Below are positions 13,101 through 25,149 of a stretch of DNA of 64,000 nucleotides, piece after piece. The stretch lies in the NCBI GenBank assembly GCA_036850595.1, contig CM072151.1, positions 19,011,307 to 19,075,306 on the forward strand, in the 5' to 3' direction. Each line of letters opens with the position of its first letter. Positions within the stretch are counted from its first letter, which is position 1. Made by a program: the position numbers and the translations under genes. The notes beneath the pieces are model-generated. The model did no database searches, was not told the DNA's origin, and saw nothing but the letters and a program-made list of their open reading frames with translations. The stretch is from Rhyacichthys aspro. Taxonomy: Eukaryota; Chordata; Actinopteri; Gobiiformes; Rhyacichthyidae.

Positions 13101-16100
13101 CTCGACTTCCCATCATAAACTCTAACGTATCCTGATGCGGGCCCTAAAACAGAGAGAACAGAAGAAATTATCTCAAATCTGAATCACACACAATAAACAT
13201 TTGTAAAGTATGTTAATAACGACACTTACATGAACCTCTGGGTGGAGCTTGATCAAGAAGCGCTTCCTCTTGAAGCTCAATTTGCGAATCTTGGACCAGT
13301 TGAATGTGTTGATTTTTGTGTTGCCCTGATGAAAATAGAACATTATAAAGAATTAATCATCAGTGATTGTATCAGTAGCTTTCAAACTCCCAGTGCAAGA
13401 CCATCACCTGAAAAACTTGCAGCCCCATGTGTGCGACAGAGAGATTGATTTTGGTTCCTTCTCGGTCGGCTGCTGGGTGGAAGCGGACACCGTACATCTC
13501 CAGTTTACGGGCAATTTCCAGGATTTGGAAATCTGATTCAGCTGGAGTCTGGCCTCTGGAATGAAAATGTGTCAGACATATGAGTTCATCCATGACTTCA
13601 TCCCTACAGACTAAAGTGCAACTTAAGAACTGACAATGCATAAATAAACAGTTTTATATGAGGTTTTATCTGAGAAGGATCCAGATTTACCTTAAAGTAG
13701 TCCAGTAGAAACGCACATATGTAGAACTGAGCACTGCTCATGGTTAGAGTCTACGTGTGTACGAGTGTTTTACTAGTGTATGAAATTTGTTGTTCATCAA
13801 GTATTCTTTTACAATGGTCTGGCAGAATACTTTATTTCTGATTGTAGTACAACATAACTGTCTCATTCTGGGAGTGCATCTGGACAACAAGCTGGACTGA
13901 TCCATAAATACAGATTTACTTTATAGAAAAGGCCGAATATATATTCTAAAAAAGCTAAGGTCTTTTAATGTAAACAAACTGTTGCAAATGTTTTATCATG
14001 CAGTAATGGCTAATTTGCTTATTAGTACGGAGGCTCTGGTTGAAGTAGTGGAGCAACAGGCACACAACATGATGGATGCTGTACTAAAAAACATGGACCA
14101 TCCCCTGAATTGGGCTTTTAAACAACAGAGAGCAACCGAGAGTAAATGAGAATGACAACACAACTGCACCATCATAAATGATTGTTTTGATAGCAGCAGG
14201 CTAAAATTACGTACCTTAACATTCTTTAAAGGTTTTTATTTTTTTCTTTATCAAGATTAGACTTTTAAATGCACCTTGCAAAGGCATTTTATGTAGTAAG
14301 CCTATACTTATATTATTTGTTATTACAATATAAAACTCTGTCTAGTGCAACAGTAAATCGCTTGTAACTTCAAGGATTTCTGAGGCACTATCTACAACCA
14401 AACAGCATGTTAGAAGAGATATCATCCAATCATCACCACATTCTAATTTTGTTCATCCGTTAAGCGCTGCAATCTGCTTAGGGCCCTCCCCTGCCCCACT
14501 GGCCTTATGGCTAATAGAGCGGCCAGAGCAAGGAGGGATTAGCCCAGGGGGAACTGGCTGCTTGTGCTTCCACACTGGCATCCAAGAAAAAGAGATTAGC
14601 AGAGTTCTTTAGAGCCACCTAATAGACTGGGCTAAAAAGAGTCCCTATTGGCTATGGTATAGTACATTATAGCAAGGAGGCCTCTGATGGGAAAAGTCCA
14701 GTGAGAGGTCCCTATAACAAGCGTTTTTTAAAAAGAGGTTATTTTTGTTTGATGATCTCATTTACACAATTTTTGTCAATTCACATAAAAAAATTGACGT
14801 GCCACAAGCTCAAAACGTATTAAAGTAAAGTAAAATGGGAAATCTTACAAATGCCTTCGGTGGAGCTCCATGATCCTCTCCTGCACCTTGTCCTGGTAAG
14901 GCAGCAACTTGTTCATCTTCAGAAACTCCCTGTCTGCTGCATCGTCATAGTCCCCAATCTCCGCTGTGGTTGACCAGAAAAGAACAAGTTTAAGGAATAA
15001 ATATTATTATTGAACTGGATTCTATATCATGTTAAATACCTTATTATACCTTGGGCATTTTTTCACTGAGAATCTGACAGAGGATGAGATCACAGACAGT
15101 GCTGCACAGTGTATGCACAAACTAATGCCCTTATCGACAGTTTGGTGCATGTACAGATGTGAATGAGTCTCTCTTTAAGGTGTACTGTAGTGTACATGCT
15201 TTTAAATAGCACACTTATAGTAACATTATTTTAAAATATAGTTTCCACAGAGTTCACGTGCCATATAACCACAGTATGAGAATTTCATTGAAAAGAACAG
15301 ATTGAGAATGTGTCAAGTTAGCTGTCTGTGGCAGCAGGGGTCAAAGCCTTTCAGCCTTTTAGAAATTTAATGTATAAAATGTATTTTTCTGCTTAATGAC
15401 TTAAGTGATACAATAATTGTGAGCCTGACTAATATCAGACTTAGTGTGACCAGTCCCAGCTTTGGGGGCACTGCTACTGTTAAGTGTATATAAATTTTAG
15501 TCAGTTTTTTTTCTAATGGCTTGTCTGTGTTCTGCCATTTTTTAATCTGGACTGCAAATTTATAATAATGTTTGATGATGATATAGCTGAATTGGTGTGT
15601 CTAAACTGCCCACATAGAATAAATGTGAGTGTGAATGGTTGTAAATAAATGAAGCTAAATAAATAAAAGATCATTATTATACTTTCAACTGAACATACAC
15701 TGGACAAGATGAGACGCAAGCAGGGCTCCAGTATTTTCGCTGCAGATCAACCTCCCCTCTATTAGATCTCTCTTCATCTGCAGGGAGAATAAGTACCTAA
15801 AAAGAACAAGAATTATGTAAGTTAACATTAGAACACACATTTACACAAGATCACCTCAACTTGGTATTACATTTCCGAATACACAGGTAGTAACTGCATT
15901 ATTTCAGTAGGAAATTTTAGTCACCGACCTGGTGTATTCCTCCTGCAGCTGACCAGGGTCCGGAGGAAAGAATTTGACTGACAGTCTAAACAGTGTATTT
16001 GCTGGTCCTGAGGGAAAAAAAGACAAAAACAAAACAGTCAGCCATGTTCAGACTTCAGCTTTTCCAGAGTTTAAGCCATAATATTTTGTTTCACTTACTT

Positions 16101-19100
16101 CTGACTTGTCTCACAATGAGCTTGGTTGGTTCCAGCCAAACCTGAAGAGAGGGAAAAGAAGGCTTTATTTTCCAACACTGCCAGTGTTTCCACAGAAATC
16201 AGAGCTACATTATGGGACTAAACACTGGACTAATGTGCATGGTAATGTGGCAAATCTGCGGGCAAAAACCTGGCCCTGATTCAGTGTAAAAGCCTCACTT
16301 GGCCTTTTCCATCTGTGCTTGATTTAAAGAGGAATGTGAAAGATCCACACTGCTGCACTGACAAATAGGGATCATCTGACATTATTATCAATTTTCACAC
16401 ATTAGAAAAGTAACACAGAACCAAAGAAGGAACTAAAAAGATTGAAAATAATAACTAATGATGACAAATTCTTTTAAAATACACATATTGTGGTTTGCTC
16501 TTATAATATTCTTTAAAACTTTTGTGCAGTATTCTGTATAACAAGAAAAGGAGCTGTCATTGTGCACCATTCTGCAAAGTCTCTCACTATAGTGTCAAGT
16601 GTCTTATATTATTCTTGTTTGTCTTTTACACAGAATGCTTGTAATTTACAAATCCCCAAAAGAGAGCTACTTGAAAAGGCCGTGTTCTTGAAGCAAACTG
16701 ACAAAGTGACATGACTTGCATGCAACACTAGAAAATAATTCTGTCAATTAGAAAATCTGCTTATTGTCAGACAAAACTCTGGATTCTGTAGCAGCTCTCT
16801 CCTCTCTGTATTCATCTGCCAACTCACCAAGATTCCCCCTACATTTTCCTTTTGTTGAGCCAGCCCTTTCAATCAGTGTTTTAAGCAATTTCCTATCATT
16901 TTTTTTCTGATACGACCTCCAACCGACAGCATAAAAAAATCTCAAAATATGCAGAAATGTGAATAAAACAGACCAGACTATGTATTTTTTGTTGTCCATC
17001 CATGACACCTTCTCCATTTCTGCTCCACCATTTGTAATGGTTTGAGAAGGAGATGTCAACTTTAGCCTGATCAATGAACATTAGTTTGGTCTTTATGGTA
17101 TTTACAGATAGTTTTTATTTTTGAAAAAAAGCCCTAATAGGAACAGGAATTTCATGAAACATCATGAAACACTTCTGTTTCACTTTACCATCTTAATGAA
17201 TACATTATATTTCTCAAAATGCAGAGCCATAGATATTTGATTATACTGTAAATGGGTCACAATGCTAAACAAGAGCTATTTAAGATCATTAATGTGTTAA
17301 TGTGACATAAAGATTGTTGTCTTTTTGATGAAGTTCTGTAGTTTTATAATGTTATGGGGAAACTGCTTAAAAGATTTTATCTGTGGACATTCTTCTTCGT
17401 CCAGGTCAATATACAATAGAGATGTTTTAGAATAGGCATGTGGACAATTTAAATCATGGGGTTTACAGCCTCACAAAGCTAAACAAGAGCTGCTAAACGG
17501 CTGATAATACTGTTTATTTTGTCCCATGTGCCACAAGCTGCGAACTTTGACCTTTAACCTCTGACCTCTGTTTGCTTTTGCTGGCTGCCACAAGGTGTAA
17601 TCGCTGTAACGTTTGCATGTCTTTTTGAACTATTTCCATACAGGAAGTACGTACCCAGTTCATCTGCATGTTCTGGAACTCCAGACCGAAGTAATCGCTC
17701 TCCATGAGGTTGCCTCTCTGGAAAACATCCGACAGCAGCGTCTGCCCCAGAGCTTTAGGCTGAAAGAAAGAACAAAGACTGTGAAACCCCAGTGTTTGTA
17801 TGTGGTTTGTAAAAGTACATTTTGGTATAAGAAGGGTCATCAAAATTCCAAAAGAACCCAAGAATTTATATAATATGAAATCTATTCTCCGCCTGAGCCA
17901 AGGTGAACAATACTTTGCATGTTTTTGGGGCTAAAAGTGTGAAAGTATTTGTGGAGTAGAAAATATTTCAGCGGAGCATCTGTAAATGATCCGCTGTATT
18001 GTGAGTTTTACAGCCACACATGTTCCGTCTGTCACTCCAAATAGTTTCCACGAGTCGGATGAACATGTAAACGGCACAAACTGAACAGAGGGGCTGAAAA
18101 ATCTGCTGCAGTGGACCTTCCCAAGGCCCGGGGTTTGTTTCACTAAATGAAGAACTAATTACTATGTACTGCACTTGAGGTTTTGGAATCCTAGCCTGTG
18201 ACTTTGGGAGAAAATTATAGCCTGGGACATCTGGTTGTGATGTGAAATAGTATTTTTAAAAGCCTTATAAAAAGAAGGTTACACAGCAAGCGTTAGCATT
18301 CAAAGAGCAGCAGGAGTTTTTGCATTACTTTGATAGAATCATGTGTAAAACTATTAATTGCAGGTGAAAAGGACTGACACAACAATCATAAAGGCAAGAA
18401 TGTGCTGTACAGAGACCATTTTTCCATACAGTGTCCGATTACTATTGCCAAGAAAGAAAATGTATGTTAAAATACTTTGAGTTGTCTTTGAGCGGAAGCC
18501 AAACACACATTGGGAACATTTGGGTCTCCTTTTGGCTCAGGGAGAAGAAAATTTCAATATTATTCTTTTGAGACAATACCATTAATTAACATGTCTTTGA
18601 GGAACTACAAAGAAGAGTCAGGATGGTTTAATGAGAAATCCAGCAGTCAAGTGTGGATTACAGTTGAGTGTTTGCTTTTTTCTCCACTGTACTGGCATTA
18701 GCAAACAACTCTGGCTTGGAGAGGCTCCTCCTTCTGGTTTCTCATTAACCCACTTCAGGAATGTAAAAAAAAGTGCACGTTCACACCACTTTAGTTTCAA
18801 GTATCCCTCCTCCAGCCTGGTCTTTTTTGTCATTCAGCTTTATCTACAACAATCTGAAACGGACCAGTGACATTTTCACAGCGATGAGCAGTCAGACAGC
18901 ACAAGAGTTGCTTCTGGAAATCACCCTCGCATTCTTGTTTGGTAAAAGCACAATGAATCCACTGTAATGACAGCTTATCATTTTGTACTTTCAATCAAAA
19001 GGCTTATCAACATGTCAAATGTCTGTTTTAGTGAAAGGTAATGTTCTGGTAGTTACAAATCTGCACCTAAATACAATGCCCAAAATAGGGTTGAATGATA

Positions 19101-22100
19101 TTTGAAAAACATGTGATATGCGATAACTATACTGATTACTGCAATAATAACATGAGCTGTGATATTTGAATGATCTTTGACAGAGTAAAAAATAGAAAAT
19201 ATACAGAAATACAAAGCTCTGGATTTACTTCAACGCATCAAAGCAGGAGCAAAATTATTTTTAAATACTGAACCAGGACTAAATCAAGAATAAACAGGTC
19301 TAAACTAGGACTAAATCTAGAAAATAACCTAAGGGGACTGAGTACACAGGTCTAAACCAAAACTTTTTTATTTGGATGCACAACCGTTTGATTTAATGCT
19401 TTGTTTGGACAATAATGGAATGAAATGTCCACGTTTATGCGGTACAAGTCATTCTTTGCGGTACAGAGATAATATTGCGATAACATTAAATCTGTGACAT
19501 ATTGAGCAGGCCTATCTCAGAACCACACTAATTTCTCGAGCAACATGTCACAGCCAAGCCACAGTCCGATTTCATAGCGTGTATATCCTGGTCTTGGATA
19601 AAAAGGTCAGAAGGGTGGCTCATGTGACGTGTAATAATGGGGTCACTCAAGTAAAATTGAAACTTAAAAACGCGTGGCTCATTAGCCTAGACAAAAATGC
19701 AACATATTAAAAACTGAATGCTATTCTTGACCTGCACATACTCCTACACTCATACCTAATATGCCAATGATTTTCTCGTTACACCAAGATGTACCTTTAA
19801 TGAGCCATCAATGCAAAAAAACAAAAGCAAAGGAGCAGCAGCAGCGAGCATTACCCTCAGAGTGAAAATAAAGCCGTTTAGTTTTGTCCAATATAATTTC
19901 CACTGCACAAACCAATAAAGTAGCTGTGTACTGCTACACTGTTTCTGCACTGATCCTGTTTCTGTTGATCAGTTTCCTGCCACTTCACGAAACCAAAGTG
20001 TTTTTTTTACATCGTCGAATTAATTCAGTTTATGGCCCAGCCCTAAATTAAAAGTTAACAAGAATCTTTTTGCACAGTGATATTTTTATAGACTGCCTAT
20101 ACCAGCTCTACTTGACAGAGCCAGTTTAGTCATATTCAAATATTGCTTCATATCTGCTAGTGAAAAGCAGTGGCACCAAAAGCATATTTAAGACATACTA
20201 CTGTGTCAATATATTTTCCTCATCTGTTAATGGCCACCGACGCAGTTACATGCCACTGAAAAGCACGTCTAGAATTACGAGTTCAAGTTCACATGGGATT
20301 TGACAGTGAGATCCCGTTCACACCCAACTTGCGGTCCAGCCGCACTAATATTAAGGCAGGTCAGTGGGTCAGCCAATCAAGCTCTGAAAGCAGCAGGGAT
20401 TATGACAAACAGATGTTTCTCTGCGACATAGATCTTTCTGCAGAAGGCCTGACACACAAGTGCTGGGTTAAAAACACAGACGGTCATGTGATACGGGTGC
20501 CTTTCTCGTGCACAGAAAGTGAAAATAAAGCGTAAATAAAGGTGCAACCCAAATATCAGGTAGCTCTGGTAAAGACCCAGGATTAGGTGGATCTTGCATG
20601 ACAGGTTAGGCGCCGTTTACCAAACAGTAGATGCCAATGAAAGGCAGACAGAGCTAACTGACAGCAGGGGTGTGTTGGGGCTTGTATGTGGAACAGTGGG
20701 GTGTTCATTGTTTAACTCCTGCCACCAGGAGATATCCTGCTGAAATGCATATTAAAACCCAACACACCAGTGGCTGCTTTCACAAGTCTGTGAGACAGGG
20801 TTTAAATGCAACAGGCTCTTTGATAACTACTCTACTTCAACACCTTTCTTTTCTCTGCCCTTTAAAGAGAGAACACTTAAGGACACATGGCAAGTGTTTG
20901 TTGGCAGATACACTGAAGTGGTAATCGGGATCAGCTGGGTCACTATGCCTTCTGTTAAGCTCACCTGTGTAACCCACATACATGCAGACTTCAAAACATC
21001 AGAACTGTAGTGAGAATTCTGCCAAGCAATTGTGTTTTTATAGACACGAGTGGTATATGGTGGACAGTGGGATCACTTGATGTCAGTGGGGCTCATATTA
21101 AAGTTAAGGCTGGATCCAATGAATGTCATTGAAAAAACATTGGAGCAATCTAAAGATTATTATTTCATCAAACAGCATATTACAGGAATATACGCCCAAT
21201 AAATTGCCATGCTAGTCCAGTTGGGACAAGTGAATTTCAAGGATTAGACCGTACTACGACTAAACCGTACAGTGAAACTGGATATATATTTTGTAGGCAA
21301 ACTGGGAAAAAAATAGGTAAGATTTTTCTTAGTTGGGAAACACACTTAGATAATATTATTCTTAGTAAACCCAGTGATGGATGTAGGCAAAGAAAAGAAT
21401 GCTCAAACTAACATATCAGTGACAGAATAGGTTGAGTTTGCATCTATACTTGAACAACACTGCAAAACTTTTCTGGACTTGGACCCAATGAAAGACTACA
21501 ACTGCTGCAAAGTCTCCTGGCACTGTTATGTGCCAAGATTTTATATATACATTAGACATATGGAAACCTTGTATGTTATATTTACATTAAATGTGTGGCA
21601 AGTTGTCTGGTGTGACATGTGTTCTCATGAGAGGATGGCTTTGTCACAGTTACATAGTGGAGAATCCAGTGAGCCAGACACACTGTATCTCTGAAAGATG
21701 GATTATGCTTTCTTTTTCATGCCAGGGAACTATCACAACTACTTTTATGCTAAATATTTTTGTGGCCATGCATTTACGGGTAACAGGTTTTATTTAATTT
21801 ATTAATTATGGCCTAATTGAGCTATAGCACGGTGTTCTTCCCAACCATGGACGCTTTTCTAAACAAGGTAATCAAATCAGTCCAGCGTCAATGACTTCAC
21901 AGGCGCCACTGTTTATTGGCCCAGCATTCCTCTACTGTCTATGGGTGTTAGGCAGATCCTTTTAAGAAAAGCTTTTAGGTCATTAGGCTAATTTTGTGTA
22001 CTGTGGGATAATGCACACTGACTGACTGTAATAAAAGCAAGAGTATGTTTAATTTTAGCTTCCTCTACTGCATACCCAGACCTGCATTAGCCAGGAGTTA

Positions 22101-24498
22101 TGAAAGACAGACCAAACTGTTACATGATACAATCAACACATACTAGAACTAAAAGTCAAACTATATGAAACACTACTCCCACAACAGCATTAGGCTACAT
22201 GACTTCATCATCTTGTTACATATACACAACAGTGGTCAAATTCCTCAGCCACACTGGGCTCCACACAGCTCCACTCCTGAGCGCCTCCCCTCCCCCACTG
22301 CCCAAACTTTGCACCGGCCAGGACGGCTCCCTCAGAACTGCTCTTTTACCACCAGAAGCTGCCCCTCTTTTCCCCCTTCACTCCAACCTACTTGCTTGTC
22401 AACCCTGCTATTTATGTTCTTGTTTGCCAACGCTAAGCAAAGCCTCCCCTCCTACTGAAGCCGAACCAGAGCTGCAGTTTCACACAGTTAGGTTCGACGT
22501 CCCACTCTCGGACCTTTTTTTTTTTTTGTGCAAGTTGTGCTGAAAGTTAAGGCCTTGCATTGGGGCCTGGTTGTAGTGGATAAAAGAAGCCTGTGTTTCT
22601 CTGCCCCGGTTGCCCTGCCTCCCCTGTCCAGAAACCACAAGGCTGAGCTTTCTCCTGTGCTCCGCGTGGGAGGGGCCTGTGGACAAGAGCCATGCAGGCA
22701 AATAATGTCTGCTGATGGTGACCATGCTAGGTACCTGCACATCAAAGAAGACATGCTTTAATACCATTTTTTGTCTGTTGCAAGATTAAGACATTACAGG
22801 GATATGAATCTTATCAAGGTTCACTGGTTTCACAAGATCTGAAAGGAAGCTGGCAAAATAAAATAGCATATTTAATGTGCTGTGCATGTGAGGAGAACTT
22901 TCACACCACTTTGACAATATTTACACAAAGCACACACTGCGAAAAGGCGGGTAGACTGGGGACTGATTAAGACAAATGTATCAAAGTATTTGGGCAGCTG
23001 AGAAACCCACAGCGACCGAAAGGCAGTTGTTTGAAGGCCACAACCATTTCAACCATTCAACGCTGCAATTTTAGATCTATATTTGTCTCTTTGCAGGAGG
23101 GAGACTACAACTAAATGCAGAGAAGCTGTTCATCATTCCTGGAGTAAAATTAATACACAGAGGCTAAAAGAACGATAAAATCTTAGGCTTAGTATGGAGA
23201 GACTTAACTCTATTCTGCCACCAGCTTATTACTTCTGACTAAAAAGAAATGAGCAATGATATCAGAGGCCATCTTGTTCGTGGCACACTGCAGTCTGCTG
23301 TCATTCCCCTTTCACAGAGCTGTATTTCTGTCTGCCCCCTCCTATCAACACCATGTCCGGCTTAAAACTTCTCTTCTTCTTTAGAGTTTTCCACATCCGC
23401 ATTCAAAAATAATGGTTAAAGCTGTCCTCAAATTGACACTGAGCGCTCCACTTCAAAATAAAAGCCCTCTCTACTCAGACTCGGACAACATATGGCGCAT
23501 TAGATTATAAAATGTCTCTCTCAGCGGTGCTCCTCTAAACTACATCTGCTTGAATTGCTATTGTTGTGGCTACAGACAGATTTAAGACAAGTTAAATAGA
23601 CTTGTAATAGAATTAGTGGGAATTAATCACGCTACACAATAAAACTCAGAAATTAACCGGTCCTAGCTTTGCTTTGATCGGCTGTCCTCGCTGAAAGGGC
23701 AGGAAACTCACTCTGATATAGTGGTTTCCTTATTGCTTCCTATTTGCCTCGTGAATGACTCCTGCAGCCGCTTGCCAAGTAAACATGGGGAAAGCGCTGC
23801 CACTCCATATCTAAAAGTTTACTCAAACCCTTCTCTTCTCTGTAAAGTAATTTCAATGAAAAAGGCAATGGCTGCTTTTTCCAGTGGTGATTAATGGGGA
23901 CTTACTTACGAATGTGGAAAAAGTAACATACATTAACCTAGCTCAAGTTGTCCCTGGTTAAGGCTACTTTATGTTCAACCTTCTTACTGGTCAACCCTGA
24001 GTAAAGAAAACTGCAGTACTACAATCAGGCCTTGAGCATAAATCACAGCCAAGACACTAAAAAGTGCCTTGATGAGCTACACTAAGTTGCCCGAATAAGA
24101 CGCCTTAATGAGGAAGGGATTTTCAGCACCAAAGCCATGTGGCAGCTGTCACCAACCCCAAGCCACACGCAAGCGGACTAGCCCACAGGATGCAGCATTG
24201 TGTAAACAGTTTAAGACCAGACTGTAAGAGCAAAATGGGAAGATGCAGAAAGCATACTGTGAGTTCATGTTAAACTAATCTGTAAAAAGTGACTTACATC
24301 TATGTCAAAAAACTCCTGCGATTCGTCCAGCCCCTGCACACGGATCTGCAGTCCTCGTCCGTGATTTCGGTTCCCGCTGATCATGTTGCCACTGAGGCCC
24401 TGCCCCGGTTCCAGAGTGCTGATACCTGCATGGAACTGGCCTCCCAACCTTGTGCCAGGAGTCTGCAGGACCCGGTATGAACCCTCGATGTCCCCCAT
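1207..24498 (-). CDS. farp2: FARP2: FERM, RhoGEF and pleckstrin domain protein 2 (26 coding exons)
   Basis: FARP2 is a cytoplasmic, membrane-associated Rho-family exchange factor; the mammalian protein links semaphorin-3A/plexin-A1 signalling to Rac. Coding exons in transcript order: 24298-24498, 17655-17759, 16099-16141, 15929-16007, 15699-15796, 14849-14963, 13408-13555, 13230-13325, 12980-13143, 12811-12879, 12669-12726, 12269-12539, 7559-7740, 7357-7446, 6026-6159, 5853-5934, 4742-4979, 4535-4665, 4375-4443, 4208-4297, 3559-3641, 2809-2927, 2459-2622, 1662-1769, 1416-1567, 1207-1300. All phases join and sum to 3,183 nt, 1,060 residues (human about 1,054). Approximate domains: FERM 45-325, FA 330-372, serine/proline linker 373-543, DH 545-735, PH1 765-862, PH2 945-1040. 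Landmarks are GQTPAESD, KLSFKRKRFLIKLHPE, FELQKVCYLPLNTFLLKP and NSNGWQKLWVVFTNFCLFFY. The start MGDIEGSYRVLQ and PH2 match FARP2 better than FARP1. The least certain join is the exon-12 donor at 12269. Confidence 0.95.
1918..2001 (-). CDS. farp2: FARP2 optional 84-bp cassette exon before PH2
   Basis: This 28-codon open segment lies in the intron between the exons at 2459-2622 and 1662-1769. On the minus strand it has a pyrimidine-rich acceptor ending in TCGGTCAG and a CAG|GTACTA donor. It is in phase 0 at both ends, so inclusion adds 28 residues without shifting frame. Its peptide contains NTITHVCWYRNQNLS, which resembles NTTMHVCWHRNTSVS in the preceding exon: about 11 of 26 aligned positions are identical. 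Including it would give two HVCWxRN motifs in tandem just before PH2 and a protein of 1,088 residues. The human FARP1 and FARP2 proteins as I recall them have one copy. Whether it is spliced in is unknown. Confidence 0.6.
2997..3479. mobile_element. Tc1/mariner-type MITE with about 140-bp inverted ends
   Basis: The 483-bp element begins CAGTTGTGTCCATAATAATA and ends with the inverted counterpart ...TATTATCACAACTG. The arms 2997-3137 and 3341-3479 match in reverse complement over about 140 bp with few differences. TA dinucleotides flank it at 2995-2996 and 3480-3481, the target site of Tc1/mariner elements. The unique centre is about 200 bp, with no transposase, so it is non-autonomous. It sits in a FARP2 intron, its right end 80 bp from the 3559-3641 coding exon. 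Open readings through its arms on both strands give the same peptide because the arms are inverted copies. Confidence 0.85.
4111..4155. repeat. (TA)n microsatellite
   Basis: About 22 uninterrupted TA units in a FARP2 intron, roughly 50 bp upstream of the 4208-4297 exon in plus coordinates. Confidence 0.97.
5336..5487 (+). mobile_element. LINE ORF2 C-terminal remnant, copy 1
   Basis: This segment shares long stretches with copy 2 at 13850-14150, for example CTCTGGTTGAAGTAGT, AACATGGACC and CAGAGAGCA. Its right end (near 5455-5487) also matches the reverse complement of copy 3 at 26549-26577. It is a decayed 3' piece of a non-LTR retrotransposon reverse transcriptase gene in a FARP2 intron. 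Confidence 0.65.
6866..7250 (+). repeat. Dispersed repeat with TGCGATAAC core, copy 1
   Basis: The segment aligns by eye with 19090-19515, 44625-44885 and, reversed, 42550-42940. Shared landmarks include TGCGATAACTAT, AATGCTC.TTGACA, GACTAAATCAAGA..AACAGG, TTTATTTAGATGCA and ATACAAGTCATTCTTTGC. The low-complexity ATTGCGATA-type ends resemble non-autonomous hAT-type elements of fish, but I cannot assign the family. Its end abuts the 7357-7446 exon region. Boundaries are approximate. Confidence 0.65.
9124..9662. mobile_element. MITE with about 30-bp terminal inverted repeats
   Basis: The left end AAGGAATAGTTCAGTATTTT is matched in reverse complement by the right end, which reads AAGGGAAAGTCCAGTATTTT on the minus strand. 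TA dinucleotides border both ends (9122-9123 and 9663-9664). The 539-bp interior has no transposase. It lies in the 4.5-kb intron between FARP2 exons 12 and 13. Confidence 0.7.
11349..12539 (-). CDS. farp2: FARP2 exon 12 with read-through alternative terminal exon
   Basis: The exon opens after a TTCCAG acceptor and is in frame with the previous exon (VPRQ then SLSFNDSLR, matching the human KQSISFPEGLR segment). To reach the DH domain it must leave at a phase-1 donor; CAAG|GTGCAC at 12269 fits exactly, leaving a 271-bp exon. The frame nevertheless stays open for another 920 nt to a TAG at 11349-11351. Read through, it would end FARP2 as a 788-residue FERM-FA protein lacking DH and both PH domains, with a tail of about 306 residues. 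The tail is serine-rich and acidic, with segments such as EEFIDDDPTEISFYGGG and SSDSDSDWGSDS, and ends PSGSPHIKM. A minus-strand ATTAAA hexamer lies about 100 nt past the stop (plus-strand TTTAAT at 11243-11248). I do not recognise the tail. Such a long open frame inside an intron argues for real coding. Confidence 0.65.
   Translation of the reverse strand, partial: SLSFNDSLRAQASPSSASVSFHPAHISSIHLRSEVTPQTQPLSSMSLTSAPAQHQQPLQPQPQSPPQSTRPPSPPEESVKTASPSHFAFQGAPSDQAAGHCSPVFVCVESGKTLSQPSKNANEDAEQGGRRGTGCSVGGSRGKRTGVLTPEAFEAELLRTKQNPMFSMVNSPLQVSEEFIDDDPTEISFYGGGAEAYSYGHDEKVDQFDYSEDSELSKNRLFSVGIEDLNGNANAFPDSIVGHSETSSLINNRSECSSLDNLGLSSAGESMSVGYGGLDSSSLRLPGSDIQSEASSMVNFPAYSVRSESSSAVQFSDLVEQLEQLSYPPTATEGSGNGSSDSDSDWGSDSVLPPEQNLFYSNPLTGTSGIEGFLLQCHNLQALALAEPSGSPHIKM
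13850..14150 (+). pseudogene. LINE ORF2 reverse transcriptase remnant, copy 2
   Basis: One plus-strand frame reads over about 90 codons with one internal stop. It gives LGVHLDNKLD, then LLYRKGRIYILKKLRSFNV, then LLQMFYHAVMANLL, and later MDAVLKNMDHPLNWAFKQQR. This order is typical of the reverse transcriptase thumb and C-terminal part of fish CR1/L2-like non-LTR retrotransposons, where LGVHLDNKLDW and YFLKKLRSF...FY recur. The internal stop and missing segments show it is dead. It is inserted in antisense within a FARP2 intron. Confidence 0.75.
14450..14725. other. Non-repetitive intronic block, possible conserved element
   Basis: A stretch of balanced-composition, non-repetitive sequence between FARP2 exons 6 and 7, unlike the AT-rich intron around it. 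It has no open frame or splice sites that fit FARP2. An intronic enhancer is possible, but no comparison is available. Confidence 0.2.
17760..24297. other. FARP2 intron 2, large first coding intron
   Basis: This 6.5-kb intron separates the start-codon exon from the second coding exon. It contains one copy of the TGCGATAAC-core repeat at 19090-19515. It also has several GC-richer, non-repetitive blocks, notably about 22230-22700 and 23180-23900. Open frames of up to about 114 codons occur at 22165-22767 on both strands but lack fitting splice sites or a recognisable motif. Long 5' introns of this kind often carry regulatory elements; none is proven here. Confidence 0.4.
19090..19515 (+). repeat. 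Dispersed repeat with TGCGATAAC core, copy 2
   Basis: The longest copy of the family also seen at 6866-7250, 42550-42940 and 44625-44885. It starts near GGGTTGAATGATATTTG and ends near GATAATATTGCGATAACATT. It carries the middle landmarks CTGAACCAGGACTAAATCAA and GGTACAAGTCATTCTTTGC. No protein-coding capacity is visible. Confidence 0.65.
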
Positions 24499-24540
24499 AA
24501 CTGCTCACGGGAGCCTAGGCACTCCTCCTCCTTCTCACTC
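24298..24540 (-). other. farp2: FARP2 exon 2 (start codon exon)
   Basis: On the minus strand the acceptor TATTTAACAG is followed by about 42 nt of 5' UTR and then the ATG at 24498 beginning MGDIEGSYRVLQ. The exon ends at a GAT|GTAAGT donor at 24298. An in-frame reading extends upstream into the intron but begins before the acceptor, so 24498 is the preferred start; it also matches the N-terminus of mammalian FARP2. The codons near the exon's end begin the FERM F1 lobe (LQIRVQGLDESQEFFDID). Confidence 0.85.
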
Positions 24541-25149
24541 CTGTTAAATACACAGAGCACAATTACAACAAACCTGCTTATCACTGATGTGGTCAAAGCC
24601 AAAGCTGTCATGATACTTTGCCTAATGTAGCTGTAACTCCATATAATGATCATAATCAGAATGGTTCAACAGTTTCCCAGATTTTGCAACAGTCTGGTGC
24701 TGTTTGTGGTAATGCTTGGATCATTCATAAAGTATAAAGTTTACATTTCTGGTAAAGCTCATTGAAAGAAGAGTTTAGGTTAAAAAAATGAAAACGCCAC
24801 TAAATAGCTAACATAAAACCAAAGCGTTACAACTCTTATTACATTACACAGGGGCCTAACTGGGTCACTAACATTTTAGCGTTTAATTTCCTTTTAAAAC
24901 AACCAAAACAAACTCTAGTAACGTCGCAGTAATGAAAGATAAGGTATTATTAGCATTGGCTACTTCAACAGAAACAAAGCAAAAGAGCAAAAAATAGCTA
25001 CTTTTTTACGTGTCGCTCCGTGCAGCACATACTACTTCACTACGAGAGCTACCGAAGTGGCCTGTTTACTCTTTTAACTTTATGTATTACCGAAAAACAT
25101 GCGGCTACTTGTAAATAGGCTAACGATACACAAATTAACGAAAACTTAC

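Noticed and set aside
16748..17081. Overlapping minus-strand ORFs of 108 and 61 codons between FARP2 exons 2 and 3
   Set aside because: No matching splice phase or clear domain. A resemblance to transposase-like text was too weak to claim.
22165..22767. Overlapping ORFs on both strands in FARP2 intron 2
   Set aside because: They reflect a GC-richer block free of stops in several frames, with no domain or splice-site support.
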